A stretch of DNA of 64,000 nucleotides from JAJXWB01 sp965246795 (GCA_965246795.1 CBDFFN010000022.1:186001-250000); one strand, 5' to 3'; shown: positions 18,144 through 26,863, numbered from the stretch's first letter. Translations and numbers: made by a program. Notes: generated from the sequence alone by a model not told the origin.

Positions 18144-19268
18144 CTACAGGTCCCGCGCGATGACGATGCGCTGCACATCGCTTGTGCCTTCGTAAATCTG
18201 GCACACGCGCACATCGCGCCAGATGCGCTCGACCGGAAAATCCTCGAGATAACCGTAGCCGCCAAAGGTCTGGATCGCGTCGGAACAGACGCGCTCCGCC
18301 ATTTCAGTCGCGAAGAGTTTCGCCATGCAGGCCTCCGTGAGACACGGCTCGCCCGCTTCGCGCTTGCGCGCTGCATGCAAAACCATCTCGCGCGCAACGG
18401 AGACCTGGGTCTTCATGTCGGCGAGGCGGAACGCCACCGCCTGATGTTCCGTGATTGGCTTTCCGAATGCCGTGCGCTCGCGCGCGTAATCGCGTGCCGC
18501 TTCAAACGCGGCGCGCGCCATTCCGACAGCCTGCGCGGCGATGCCGATGCGGCCGCCCTCGAGATTCGAGAGCGCGATCTTGTAACCTTCGCCTTCCTTG
18601 CCGAGAAGAAGGTTAGCCGGAAGGCGCATGTCGTTGAACGCGATCTGGCAGGTGTCGGAGGCGTGCTGACCGAGCTTGCCTTCGACGCGCACAACCTCGT
18701 AGCCGGGTAGATCGGTCGGCACGATGAAGGCCGACATGTTGTTCTTTTTCGCGTCCGGATCGGTGATGGCAAAGACGATGAGCACGCCAGCGGTCTTGCC
18801 CGAGGTTATGAACTGCTTCGATCCGCTCAACACCCAAAGATCGCCGTCACGACGTGCGCGTGTCTTCAGGTTGCTCGCATCGGAGCCCGCTTGCGGCTCG
18901 GTGAGCGCAAAACCACCGATCATCTCGCCGCGCGCGAGCGGCCCGAGATATTTCTGTTTCTGCGCGTCGGTGCCGAAGCGCAGAATCGGCAGACAGGCGA
19001 CGGAATTATGCACGCTCATGATCGTCGAGCAGGCGCCGTCGCCGGCCGCGATCTCTTCCAGCGCCAGCGTGTAAGCGACCTGGCCGACATCGGCGCCGCC
19101 GAACGCCTCCGGCACCAGCATGCCGAGAAATCCGAGCTGGCCCATCTCGCGCAGCGCGCCGTGCGGCACGATTCGTTTGCTGCTCCACTCCGCTGCGTTC
19201 GGCAGCAGCTTTTCGCGCGCAAAGCTGCGTGCTGTGTCGCGGATCAGGATTTGCTCGGCAGTAAACAT
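18144..19268 (-). CDS. Acyl-CoA dehydrogenase
   Basis: 374 residues, a complete short/branched-chain-type acyl-CoA dehydrogenase. It uses FAD to introduce a trans-2,3 double bond into an acyl-CoA, passing electrons to ETF. Visible family motifs are FALTEPQAGSDASNLKTRA (FAD/substrate binding), SGSKQFITSG, the QTFGGYGYLEDFPVER signature and the catalytic glutamate E360 in CQIYEGTSDVQ. The position of that glutamate fits the short/branched-chain subfamilies rather than long-chain or isovaleryl enzymes. It is divergent from the acyl-CoA synthetase gene at 19358, with 89 bases between them, so they may share control and act on the same acid. Exact chain-length specificity cannot be read from sequence. 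Confidence 0.93.
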   Translation of the reverse strand: MFTAEQILIRDTARSFAREKLLPNAAEWSSKRIVPHGALREMGQLGFLGMLVPEAFGGADVGQVAYTLALEEIAAGDGACSTIMSVHNSVACLPILRFGTDAQKQKYLGPLARGEMIGGFALTEPQAGSDASNLKTRARRDGDLWVLSGSKQFITSGKTAGVLIVFAITDPDAKKNNMSAFIVPTDLPGYEVVRVEGKLGQHASDTCQIAFNDMRLPANLLLGKEGEGYKIALSNLEGGRIGIAAQAVGMARAAFEAARDYARERTAFGKPITEHQAVAFRLADMKTQVSVAREMVLHAARKREAGEPCLTEACMAKLFATEMAERVCSDAIQTFGGYGYLEDFPVERIWRDVRVCQIYEGTSDVQRIVIARDL

Positions 19269-19357
19269 CGCCGCACGCTACCACAACCGCTGCAGGCTAG
19301 CGCGGGTCTCACGATGCCGTAAGAGTGCTTCAAACAGAAGACTTGCCGGGAGGCACG

Positions 19358-20932
19358 ATGATCCCCGAGACACCGCCACTACACCCCTTTAACGCCTTCG
19401 ATGTCGCAGAACTGCTGCGCATCCGCGCGCGCAGTCGCGCGGATCATTCCTTCATCATCTGGGAGCCGTTCGATGGCTTACCGGAGACATGGACTTACGC
19501 GCGATTTAATCACGACGTGTCGCGGCTCGCGGCCGGCCTCGCGAAACGCGGCGTGAGAAGCGGCGACCGGCTTCTCATCCATCTCGACAATTGTCCTGAG
19601 ACGCTGATTGCCTGGTACGCCTGTGCCGTGCTCGGCGCCGTCGCGGTGACGACGAATGCACGCTCGTCGGCGGACGAACTTGCGTATTTCGCGATGCACA
19701 GCCGCGCAGTCGCGGCGATCACGCAGCCGCGGTACGCAGACCTTGTGGCTGCATCGTCGCGCGATCTGCGCTTTATCGGCGTGACCGCGCATGACAACGG
19801 CGCGCCGCCGGCTGCTGGTTTCTCACCCGGAAAATCCGAGTGCTTCGATGCGCTCTTCGGCGACGCATCCGATGTGCCGCATCGTGCGCCCGATCCGTCG
19901 CATCCCGTTGGTGTGCAATACACGTCAGGCACGACGTCGCGACCCAAGGGCGTGCTGTGGACTCATGCGAATGCGTTGTGGGGCGCACGCATCAACGCGC
20001 TGCATGAGGATTTGCAGCCGACCGACATCCATCTCGTGCATTTGCCGCTGTTCCACACGAATGCGCAGGCCTATTCCGTACTCGCGACGCTCTGGGCCGG
20101 GGGCACAGCGGTCATCATGCCGCGTTTCTCTGCCAGCAGATTCTGGCCGATCTCACTTAAGCACCGTTGCACATGGACGTCGGTCATCCCGTTCTGCGTC
20201 AAGGCGCTCATGTCGGTCGAGAAGCCGGCGTCGCATCAGTACCGATTGTGGGGTAGCGCAGTTTGCGAGCCGCCGAGCGATGCGCATTTCGGCGTGAAGA
20301 CGGTCGGCTGGTGGGGCATGACCGAGACCATCACGCACGGCATCGTCGGCGATGTGCATCTTCCGAACGCGCCGCTGTCCTGCGGACGGCCGGCGCCGGA
20401 ATACGGCATCGCGATTGAAGACGACGATGGACATCCCGTTGCGCCTGGCGAGACCGGGCATCTGCTCGTGCGCGGCATTCCCGGGCTGTCGCTGTTCCGC
20501 GAGTATCTCGACAACCCGCAGGCAACCGCCGATGCCTACGATGATCGCGGGCTCTTCCGCACCGGCGATCGCGTCACGCTTCTTGAGGACGGCGCCATCC
20601 GCTTTTCGGATCGTGACAAGGATATGCTGAAGGTCGGCGGCGAGAATGTCGCGGCCTCCGAGATCGAGCGAATCGTTTTGACCGTGCCTGGCGTGCGCGA
20701 AGCCGCCGTCGTCGCGAAACCGCACCCGATGCTGGAGGAAGTGCCGGTCGTATTCGTCATTGCCGAAGAAAGCGCACGAGAAAGCGATTTCGCTGAACAA
20801 ATTTTGGACGCCTGCCGAGCGAGCCTTGCGAGCTTCAAGGTGCCGCATGAAGTGCGCATCGTCGACGACATGCCACGCTCCACGCTGGAGAAGGTCGCCA
20901 AGGCGCAGCTCAGGAAAATTCTGCAACTGTAG
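19358..20932 (+). CDS. AMP-forming acyl-CoA synthetase/ligase
   Basis: 524 residues of the ANL superfamily. The ATP-binding loop YTSGTTSRPKGVLWTH, the A5-type motif GWWGMTETITHG, FRTGDRVTLLEDGAIRFSDRDKD and the hinge/A8 KVGGENVAASEIE are all intact; the catalytic lysine region near the end reads STLEKVAKAQLRK. It activates a carboxylic acid through an acyl-adenylate and transfers it to CoA. I chose ATG 19358 because GGGAGG (19348-19353) lies four bases upstream; a GTG at 19325 would add 11 residues. Neighbouring acyl-CoA dehydrogenase suggests a degradative role. Similarity in style to crotonobetaine/carnitine-CoA ligases is an impression only. Confidence 0.88.
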   Translation: MIPETPPLHPFNAFDVAELLRIRARSRADHSFIIWEPFDGLPETWTYARFNHDVSRLAAGLAKRGVRSGDRLLIHLDNCPETLIAWYACAVLGAVAVTTNARSSADELAYFAMHSRAVAAITQPRYADLVAASSRDLRFIGVTAHDNGAPPAAGFSPGKSECFDALFGDASDVPHRAPDPSHPVGVQYTSGTTSRPKGVLWTHANALWGARINALHEDLQPTDIHLVHLPLFHTNAQAYSVLATLWAGGTAVIMPRFSASRFWPISLKHRCTWTSVIPFCVKALMSVEKPASHQYRLWGSAVCEPPSDAHFGVKTVGWWGMTETITHGIVGDVHLPNAPLSCGRPAPEYGIAIEDDDGHPVAPGETGHLLVRGIPGLSLFREYLDNPQATADAYDDRGLFRTGDRVTLLEDGAIRFSDRDKDMLKVGGENVAASEIERIVLTVPGVREAAVVAKPHPMLEEVPVVFVIAEESARESDFAEQILDACRASLASFKVPHEVRIVDDMPRSTLEKVAKAQLRKILQL

Positions 20933-21035
20933 CTCCGCCATTCGGCTTCGCTTCAATCTTAGGCAGCGCTGAAGGGTTGCCCATTTTACAGGCGAGTCAG
21001 CTCACTGACGGCTCCGCGTCGGGGCGTTACCAGCG

Positions 21036-21051
21036 TGGCATACCGCTTGCT
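21036..21051 (+). promoter_or_regulatory. Sigma-54 (RpoN) -24/-12 promoter upstream of nrtA
   Basis: TGGCATACCGCTTGCT matches the consensus TGGCAC-N5-TTGCW at all key positions except T for C at the sixth base, with GG and GC correctly 10 bases apart. Transcription would start near 21063, about 50 bases before the nrtA ATG. The leader begins with the inverted repeat CAGCAC-TC-GTGCTG (21063-21076). Sigma-54 control fits a nitrogen-source importer. I did not find a clear NtrC site upstream. Confidence 0.65.
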
Positions 21052-21114
21052 GCATGTGCGAACAGCACTCGTGCTGAGCAGGCATGCATCCGAGCGACCG
21101 GAGCGAAATTCACG

Positions 21115-22413
21115 ATGGACGACACCAAGTCAGGCCTTACCCGACGTGGAGCGTTAAGAGGTGCGAGCGCAGCTCTGGCGCTGACGGCGGCAGCCCGAGC
21201 GACTTTCCCGAGCGGCGCTTTTGCGCAAGGGGCAGGACCGGAAGTCACGGGTGCCAAACTCGGCTTCATTGCGCTGACTGACGCCGCGCCACTGTTTGTC
21301 GGCAAGGACAAAGGCATTTTCGCCAAATACGGCATGCCGGACGTCGAGGTGCTCAAACAGGCGTCCTGGGGGACGACGCGCGATAATCTCGTGCTTGGTT
21401 CCGAGGGCAACGGCATCGACGGCGCGCACATCCTGACGCCAATGCCCTATCTCATCTCGGCCGGTCGCGTGACGCAGAACAATCTGCCGACGCCGATGTA
21501 CATTCTCGCGCGTCTCAATCTCGACGGTCAGTGCATCTCCGTTTCCAACGAATACAAAGACCTCAAGGTCGGTCTCGACACGAAACCCTTCAAGACGGCG
21601 CTTGAGAAGAAGAAGGCGTCTGGCAAGCCGATCAAGGCGGCGATGACCTTCCCAGGCGGCACGCATGACCTTTGGATTCGTTATTGGCTCGCATCCGGCG
21701 GCATCGACCCCGACAAAGACATCGAGACGATTGTCGTGCCGCCCGCGCAGATGGTCGCCAACATGAAAGTCGGTACGCAGGACTGCTTCTGTGTCTGCGA
21801 GCCGTGGAACGACCAGCTCGTGCATCAGAATATCGGCTACACGGCGCTTACGACCGGTGAGCTCTGGAACAAGCATCCGGAGAAATCGCTCGGGATGCGA
21901 GCGGCCTGGGTCGACAAGTATCCGCGCGCCGCAAAGGCGCTGCTGCTCGCCGTGATGGAAGCGCAGCAATGGTGCGACAAGGCGGAGAACAAGGCGGAGA
22001 TGGCCGCCATCTGCGCCAAGCGGAACTGGATTAACGTCCCGGTGGAAGACGTGAAAGATCGGATGGCCGGCAAGTTCGACTACGGCACCGGCCGTGTCGT
22101 CGAGAACTCGCCGCATATCCTCAAATATTGGCGCGATCAGGCATCGTATCCGTTCCAGAGCCACGACCTCTGGTTCCTCACCGAAGACATCCGTTGGGGC
22201 AAGTTCGATCCGGCGACCGACACCAAGGCGCTTATCGCGAAGGTCAATCGCGAGGATCTGTGGCGCGAAGCGGCGAAGGAGATGGGCGTCGCGGCAACCG
22301 ACATCCCGCAGTCCAAGTCGCGTGGCAAGGAAACATTCTTCGACGGCAAGGTCTTCGATCCGGAAAATCCGGCGACCTATCTCGCCAGCCTCGACATCAA
22401 GCGCATCGCGTAA
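21115..22413 (+). CDS. nrtA: Nitrate-type ABC transporter, periplasmic substrate-binding protein
   Basis: 432 residues, NrtA/CmpA family. The N-terminus has a twin-arginine export signal (LTRRGALRG, then a hydrophobic segment ending at GAFAQ), so the protein is probably exported folded by Tat. The body has family features such as GFIALTDAAPLFVGKDKGIF, LDTKPF and TFPGGTHDLWIRYWLASGGI. It binds a small anion, most likely nitrate or nitrite, in the periplasm. ATG 21115 was chosen because it places the RR signal at the N-terminus; the frame is open back to 20977. Permease and ATPase genes follow, and a sigma-54 promoter precedes. No nitrate reductase gene is in the window, so bicarbonate or cyanate cannot be excluded. 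Confidence 0.85.
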   Translation: MDDTKSGLTRRGALRGASAALALTAAARATFPSGAFAQGAGPEVTGAKLGFIALTDAAPLFVGKDKGIFAKYGMPDVEVLKQASWGTTRDNLVLGSEGNGIDGAHILTPMPYLISAGRVTQNNLPTPMYILARLNLDGQCISVSNEYKDLKVGLDTKPFKTALEKKKASGKPIKAAMTFPGGTHDLWIRYWLASGGIDPDKDIETIVVPPAQMVANMKVGTQDCFCVCEPWNDQLVHQNIGYTALTTGELWNKHPEKSLGMRAAWVDKYPRAAKALLLAVMEAQQWCDKAENKAEMAAICAKRNWINVPVEDVKDRMAGKFDYGTGRVVENSPHILKYWRDQASYPFQSHDLWFLTEDIRWGKFDPATDTKALIAKVNREDLWREAAKEMGVAATDIPQSKSRGKETFFDGKVFDPENPATYLASLDIKRIA

Positions 22414-22447
22414 TCGTCGCCATTATCGACGGACGGGACATATCGAT

Positions 22448-23302
22448 ATGAGCATGACATTGCCGAAAGTGGCGGGGATGGCGCCTTCCTCGTCGCCCTA
22501 TCTGCGACTTGTCGTCGACGTACTGCGTAAGGTCGGAGTGCGGGTCGGGCCACCGATCGTGGTGATCGCGCTGTTGCTCGTCGTCTGGCAGGTCACCTGC
22601 TCGCGACCGGGAGCCGGTCTGCCGCCGCCGACGCGCGTGCTCAACGACACGTGGGATCTCATCATTCACCCGTTCTTCGACAACGGTGGCACCGACAAGG
22701 GTTTGTTCTGGCATATCTCGGCGAGCCTCCAGCGCGTGGCGCTTGGCTACGCGCTGGCAACTGTTGCGGGCATCGCGCTTGGCACGTTGGTCGGTCAGTC
22801 GACGTGGGCGATGCGGGGGCTCGATCCAATTTTTCAGGTTTTGCGCACTGTGCCGCCGCTTGCATGGCTACCGCTGTCACTCGCAGCCTTTCGCGACGGT
22901 CAACCGTCGGCGATCTTCGTCATCTTCATCACCGCGATCTGGCCGATCATCATCAACACGTCGGTCGGCATCCGCAATATTCCGCAGGATTATCGAAACG
23001 TCTCCGCCGTTCTGCGTCTCAACGGTCTCGAGTTCTTCTGGAAGATCATGATCCCGTCCGCGGCACCGTACATCTTCACGGGCTTGCGCATCGGCATCGG
23101 ACTCTCGTGGCTGGCGATCGTCGCAGCCGAGATGCTGATCGGCGGCGTCGGCATCGGCTTCTTCATCTGGGACGCCTGGAATTCCTCGCACATCTCCGAG
23201 ATCATCCTGGCGTTGATCTATGTCGGCATTATCGGCTTCCTGCTCGACCGGATCGTCGCGATGATCGCCAACGTCGTCACCCGCGGAACGAGCGCGCAAT
23301 GA
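22448..23302 (+). CDS. nrtB: Nitrate-type ABC transporter, permease
   Basis: 284 residues, BPD_transp_1 family inner-membrane protein with about six helices. The segment LRTVPPLAWLPLSLAAF and the following TAIWPIIINTSVGI are characteristic of the NrtB branch, and the EAA-type coupling loop for the ATPase lies around VSAVLRLNGLEFFWKIMIPSAAP. It forms the translocation path for the ligand delivered by the binding protein encoded 34 bases upstream. The ATG at 22448 is the first in the conserved frame; the frame itself is open much further back, but that part overlaps nrtA. Confidence 0.9.
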   Translation: MSMTLPKVAGMAPSSSPYLRLVVDVLRKVGVRVGPPIVVIALLLVVWQVTCSRPGAGLPPPTRVLNDTWDLIIHPFFDNGGTDKGLFWHISASLQRVALGYALATVAGIALGTLVGQSTWAMRGLDPIFQVLRTVPPLAWLPLSLAAFRDGQPSAIFVIFITAIWPIIINTSVGIRNIPQDYRNVSAVLRLNGLEFFWKIMIPSAAPYIFTGLRIGIGLSWLAIVAAEMLIGGVGIGFFIWDAWNSSHISEIILALIYVGIIGFLLDRIVAMIANVVTRGTSAQ

Positions 23303-24105
23303 CAAAACCGTCCTACCTCAACGTCTCGCAGGTCGGCATCACCTTCAGCCGCGCAGGTGTGACAAGCGAAGTCCTGCGCGACGTCGATTTGCGCGTCGAG
23401 AAGGGCGAGTACGTCTCGATCATCGGCCATTCGGGCTGCGGTAAGTCGACGCTTCTCAATATCATTGCAGGACTGTCTCGCGCCTCGACCGGCGGCGTGC
23501 TGCTCGAGAATCGTGAAGTGAATTCGCCGGGCCCCGATCGCGCCGTCGTATTCCAGAACCACTCGCTCTTGCCGTGGCTCACGGTGCGCGAAAATGTCGG
23601 CCTCGCCGTCGACAAGGTGTTCGGCCGCAAGAAGTCGCGTGCCGAGCGCAACGACTGGATCGATGCGAACCTGCGGCTCGTGAACATGCTGCACGCTGCC
23701 GACAAGCGACCGGGCGAAATCTCCGGCGGCATGAAGCAGCGTGTCGGCATCGCGCGCGCATTGGCGATGGAGCCGAAGGTACTGCTCCTCGACGAGCCGT
23801 TCGGCGCGCTCGACGCGCTGACGCGCGCGCATCTGCAGGATCAGGTCATGGAAATCCATGCCCGGCTCGGCAATACGATCATGATGATCACCCATGACGT
23901 GGACGAGGCCGTGCTTCTGTCCGACCGCATCGTGATGATGACAAATGGCCCGTCGGCAACAATCGGCGAAGTGTTGACAGTCCCGCTTGAACGCCCGCGT
24001 AAACGTCTCGCGCTCGTCGAGGACCCGGTCTATGTACACGCGCGCGCGGCCGTGCTCGAGTTTCTCTACGCCCGTCACGCGGCGCCAGCGCTCGCTGCCG
24101 CCTGA
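23299..24105 (+). CDS. nrtD: Nitrate-type ABC transporter, ATP-binding protein
   Basis: 268 residues, a complete ABC ATPase: Walker A GHSGCGKST, Q-loop VFQNHSLLPWLTV, signature ISGGMKQR, Walker B VLLLDEPFGALD and H-loop MITHDVDEA. It powers the NrtB-type permease; two copies are expected per transporter. It lacks the fused substrate-binding domain of cyanobacterial NrtC, so it is the NrtD/SsuB-like single-domain form. The ATG overlaps the permease stop (ATGA), implying translational coupling. Confidence 0.9.
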   Translation: MTKPSYLNVSQVGITFSRAGVTSEVLRDVDLRVEKGEYVSIIGHSGCGKSTLLNIIAGLSRASTGGVLLENREVNSPGPDRAVVFQNHSLLPWLTVRENVGLAVDKVFGRKKSRAERNDWIDANLRLVNMLHAADKRPGEISGGMKQRVGIARALAMEPKVLLLDEPFGALDALTRAHLQDQVMEIHARLGNTIMMITHDVDEAVLLSDRIVMMTNGPSATIGEVLTVPLERPRKRLALVEDPVYVHARAAVLEFLYARHAAPALAAA

Positions 24106-24160
24106 TATCGCTGCCGGCCTGATGCTGGCGTCTGCCGGCGTGCGATGATACGCGCGTCGC

Positions 24161-24751
24161 GTGACAATTCCTGACGTTGATCCAGCCGTCGCGCATGCAC
24201 TGCATGCCGCGCCTCGCAGCGTTGGCCGCGCAGAGTTGTTCCTCGGCTTTCTCAAAGTCGGTCTGCTTGGATTCGGTGGTGTCGCACCGTGGGCGCGACA
24301 CATCATCGTTGATGAGCGTCGCTGGTTGAGCGAGCGTGATTACGCGGCGCTCCTTGGTGTCGGTCAGGCGCTGCCAGGTGCAAACACTGTAAACGCCGCT
24401 GTCATGATCGGCGACAAGTTTCAGGGTTTCGTCGGCGCGGTGCTTTGCGTGTGCGGACTGATGGCCCTGCCACTCGTCATCTTGATCGGCGTTGCAACGC
24501 TCTACACGTCGTTTGCCAATCAGCCGCTCGTCGAAGCGACGATGACGGGCGCCGCGGCTGCGGCAGCAGGTCTCATTATCGGCATGGCGCTCAGGATGTT
24601 GCGCGAGCTCAGGCTCGCGCCGGTCGCGCTGCTGTTCTGCGGCAGTGCTTTTGTTGCCATCGCAATCCTCGGCTGGCCGTTCGTGCCGGTTCTCGCTGTG
24701 CTCATTCCGGCAAGCATTGCTGCAGCGGCATTTGCCGAGCGGCGCGCATGA
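24161..24751 (+). CDS. chrA: Chromate transporter, N-terminal-type subunit
   Basis: 196 residues, CHR (ChrA) family half-protein with hydrophobic helices and the motifs FLKVGLLGFGG and GVGQALPGANTVN. ChrA proteins export chromate across the cytoplasmic membrane; many bacteria encode the two homologous halves as separate short genes, and a second half follows with an ATGA overlap. The GTG at 24161 is the likely start although its ribosome site is poor. No ChrB regulator is visible, so chromate resistance as the physiological role is inferred from family only. Confidence 0.82.
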   Translation: MTIPDVDPAVAHALHAAPRSVGRAELFLGFLKVGLLGFGGVAPWARHIIVDERRWLSERDYAALLGVGQALPGANTVNAAVMIGDKFQGFVGAVLCVCGLMALPLVILIGVATLYTSFANQPLVEATMTGAAAAAAGLIIGMALRMLRELRLAPVALLFCGSAFVAIAILGWPFVPVLAVLIPASIAAAAFAERRA

Positions 24752-25278
24752 ACGTCGTCGGCGCACTCGCTTCTACCTTTGCAATGTTGTCGCTGGTGTC
24801 GATCGGCGGCGCGAATGCGACACTTCCGGAAATCCATCGCCAGGTTGTCACCGTGCTTGGCTGGATGGACGACCAGACATTCGCGCATCTCTTCGCGATC
24901 TCGCAGATCGCACCCGGCCCGAACATCCTCGTCGTCAGCCTTATCGGCTGGCAGGTGGCGGGTCTTGCGGGACTCACCGTGGCGACGCTCGCGATTCTGC
25001 TTCCATCTTCGGCGATCGCTTTTGCCGCTGGGCGAGTGATCGCGCGTTGGGACGACACGTCTTGGGTCCGGGTGGCAAAGGCCGGGCTTGTACCCGTCGC
25101 GGTCGGTCTGATCGCCGCCAGCGGCGCGGTCGCGGCGCGGGCCAACGATCACACTGTGCTGGCCTGGACGATCACCGGCATCGTTGCCGTTGCCTTTGTC
25201 GGCACGAAGCGAAATCCGCTCTGGTTGCTCTCTGCTGGCGCGCTCGCAGGAGTTGCGGGCGCGCTGCTGGGCTTTTGA
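24748..25278 (+). CDS. Chromate transporter, C-terminal-type subunit
   Basis: 176 residues, the second CHR-domain half. SIGGANATLPEIHRQVV and ISQIAPGPNILVVSLIGW are the counterparts of the GFGG and PGAN motifs of the first half. It has about five hydrophobic helices. It overlaps the preceding gene (ATGA), so the two halves are probably made in equal amounts and assemble in the membrane in opposite orientation, as described for split CHR pairs. An intrinsic terminator follows at 25322-25361. Confidence 0.82.
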   Translation: MNVVGALASTFAMLSLVSIGGANATLPEIHRQVVTVLGWMDDQTFAHLFAISQIAPGPNILVVSLIGWQVAGLAGLTVATLAILLPSSAIAFAAGRVIARWDDTSWVRVAKAGLVPVAVGLIAASGAVAARANDHTVLAWTITGIVAVAFVGTKRNPLWLLSAGALAGVAGALLGF

Positions 25279-25321
25279 GAAAAGGCTTGGCGGGCTACGG
25301 CATTTCCGCTAAAGAGGCTTT

Positions 25322-25361
25322 GTGGCGCGCGACCGACTGGTCCCGCGCCACCTCTGTTTTT
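25322..25361 (+). terminator. Intrinsic terminator after the chromate transporter genes
   Basis: Stem GTGGCGCG-c-GACC (25322-25334), loop GACT, then GGTC-c-CGCGCCAC (25339-25351): 12 perfect pairs with one symmetric C-C mismatch, followed by CTCTGTTTTT. It separates the chr genes from secE, and any secE promoter would have to lie in or after it. Confidence 0.85.
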
Positions 25362-25396
25362 GGATGTCGCCTTGCGGCGATGTCGTACGGATCGCA

Positions 25397-25588
25397 ATGG
25401 CCAACCCGTTCCAGTTCCTGCAGGACGTTCGTAACGAGGCGTCGAAGGTCACATGGCCTTCGCGTCGCGAGACGCTGATTACGTCGGGGCTCGTGCTCGC
25501 GATGGTCGTCGTCGCGTCGATCTTTTTCGTCGCTGTCGATCAGACACTGCGGGTGGTGGTCGGCTTTGTTCTCTCGATCGGTAAATAG
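25397..25588 (+). CDS. secE: Preprotein translocase subunit SecE
   Basis: 63 residues with one transmembrane helix (LITSGLVLAMVVVASIFFVAV), the short form usual in alphaproteobacteria. The amphipathic N-terminal segment has the conserved EASKVTWPSRRET. SecE clamps SecY (encoded at 52301) in the inner membrane. It is followed 12 bases later by nusG, the near-universal bacterial pairing. In many relatives a tRNA-Trp gene precedes secE; I see none here. Confidence 0.95.
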   Translation: MANPFQFLQDVRNEASKVTWPSRRETLITSGLVLAMVVVASIFFVAVDQTLRVVVGFVLSIGK

Positions 25589-25600
25589 ACTGCGGACCTG

Positions 25601-26131
25601 ATGAGCACGCGCTGGTATATCGTCCACGCCTATTCGAACTTCGAGAAGAAGGTCGCGGAATCGATCCGTGAGCAGGCCACGCAGCGTGGTCTTGCCGACA
25701 AGTTTGAGGACATCCTCGTGCCGACGGAGACGGTCGTCGAAGTGCGTCGCGGACGTCGCATCAATTCCGAGCGGAAGTTCTTTCCTGGCTATGTGCTGGT
25801 GAAATGCGACCTGACGGATCAGGTTTTCCATCTCATCAAGAACACGCCGAAGGTCACGGGCTTCCTCGGCTCGGACAACAAGCCGATGCCGATCTCCGAG
25901 GCCGAAGCCGACCGCATCAAGGGTCAGGTCGCCGACGGTGTCGACCGGCCGAAATCGACGATCCGCTTCGACATCGGCGAGACGGTGCGCGTCGCCGACG
26001 GTCCGTTCGCGTCGTTCAACGGGACGGTGGAAGAGGTAGACGAGGGCCGCTCGCGCCTCAAAGTCGCGGTGTCCATCTTCGGCCGGCCGACGCCGGTCGA
26101 ACTTGAATACACTCAGGTCGAAAAGGTCTGA
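25601..26131 (+). CDS. nusG: Transcription termination/antitermination factor NusG
   Basis: 176 residues: an N-terminal NGN domain (RWYIVHAYSNFEKKVAESI) that binds the RNA polymerase clamp and a C-terminal KOW domain (FNGTVEEVDEGRSRLKV) that binds Rho or ribosomal protein S10. NusG raises elongation processivity and couples transcription to translation. It forms a two-gene unit with secE, and a palindromic repeat follows its stop by three bases. Confidence 0.97.
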   Translation: MSTRWYIVHAYSNFEKKVAESIREQATQRGLADKFEDILVPTETVVEVRRGRRINSERKFFPGYVLVKCDLTDQVFHLIKNTPKVTGFLGSDNKPMPISEAEADRIKGQVADGVDRPKSTIRFDIGETVRVADGPFASFNGTVEEVDEGRSRLKVAVSIFGRPTPVELEYTQVEKV

Positions 26132-26134
26132 TTG

Positions 26135-26177
26135 ACCGTTCCGCGAAAGTTGCGGACTTTTGCGATAAAGGGACGGT
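26135..26177. repeat. Intergenic palindromic repeat, copy C
   Basis: A 43-base palindrome after nusG with outer arms ACCGT and ACGGT and the inner core GAAAGTTGCGGACTTTTGCG. It has the same length and core as copy D at 50734-50776 but different outer arms, each self-complementary. The family is recalled as common in Hyphomicrobiales. Confidence 0.65.
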
Positions 26178-26416
26178 GTAAACTGGGGGCATATATTCGC
26201 CTCCGCTAGACATTTGTCTGTGTTTCGGGGTTGGCTTCTGCGCCATCTGCCAGTATGACCCGCACGGCTTCCTTGCGAGGCTCGCGCATTTCTTTCGCGC
26301 ATTCGCCGTGGGAGGCATGCCGGTCGCCAGCCGGAGTTCATGCCGCACCACGAACTACAACCGTCGATCGGTAGCGCTCCAGGCGCCAAGCCGGTTGCCA
26401 ATCGTTGGAGACAGCC
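26178..26416 (+). other. rplK leader region
   Basis: Non-coding stretch between repeat C and rplK. It is the place where a promoter for rplKA would be expected, but I found no convincing hexamer pair; the AT-rich CATATATT at about 26190 has no matching -35. The short open frames reading into rplK here have no support. Confidence 0.4.
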
Positions 26417-26863
26417 GTGGCAAAAAAAATCACCGGCTATATCAAGCTGCAGGTGCCTGCGGGCGCAGCAAACCCGTCGCCGCCTATCGGGCCGGCGCTC
26501 GGTCAGCGCGGCCTCAACATCATGGAATTCTGCAAGGCGTTCAACGCCCGCACAGGCCAGATGGACAAGGGCACGCCGATCCCCGTCATCATCACCGCTT
26601 ATCAGGACCGCTCCTTCACTTTCGAGATGAAGCAGCCGCCGGTGACCTTCTTCCTCAAGAAGGCCGCCAACCTGAAGATCGGTAAGAAGCCGGCATCCGG
26701 TTCTAAGACGCCGGGCCGCGGCACGGTCGGCCAGGTGACGCGTGCGCAGATCAAGGAGATCGCGGAGAAGAAGATGCCCGATCTCAACTGCGCCAACGTC
26801 GAAGCCGCAATGGCGATGATCGAAGGTTCTGCCCGTTCCATGGGCCTCGAGGTGGTGGGGTAA
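26417..26863 (+). CDS. rplK: 50S ribosomal protein L11
   Basis: 148 residues with the standard N-terminus MAKKITGYIKLQVPAG and the proline-rich PPIGPALGQRGLNIMEFC of the thiostrepton-binding domain. L11 binds the GTPase-associated region of 23S rRNA. I chose GTG 26417 over TTG 26405 because it gives the conserved start and has GGAG six bases upstream. rplA follows after three bases, the usual L11-L1 operon; L1 often represses this operon by binding its mRNA. Confidence 0.97.
   Translation: MAKKITGYIKLQVPAGAANPSPPIGPALGQRGLNIMEFCKAFNARTGQMDKGTPIPVIITAYQDRSFTFEMKQPPVTFFLKKAANLKIGKKPASGSKTPGRGTVGQVTRAQIKEIAEKKMPDLNCANVEAAMAMIEGSARSMGLEVVG

Noticed and set aside
25279..25396. Expected tRNA-Trp gene upstream of secE
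   Set aside because: I looked for the T-loop GGTTCGA-type sequence and an acceptor stem and found none; the hairpin here is a terminator.
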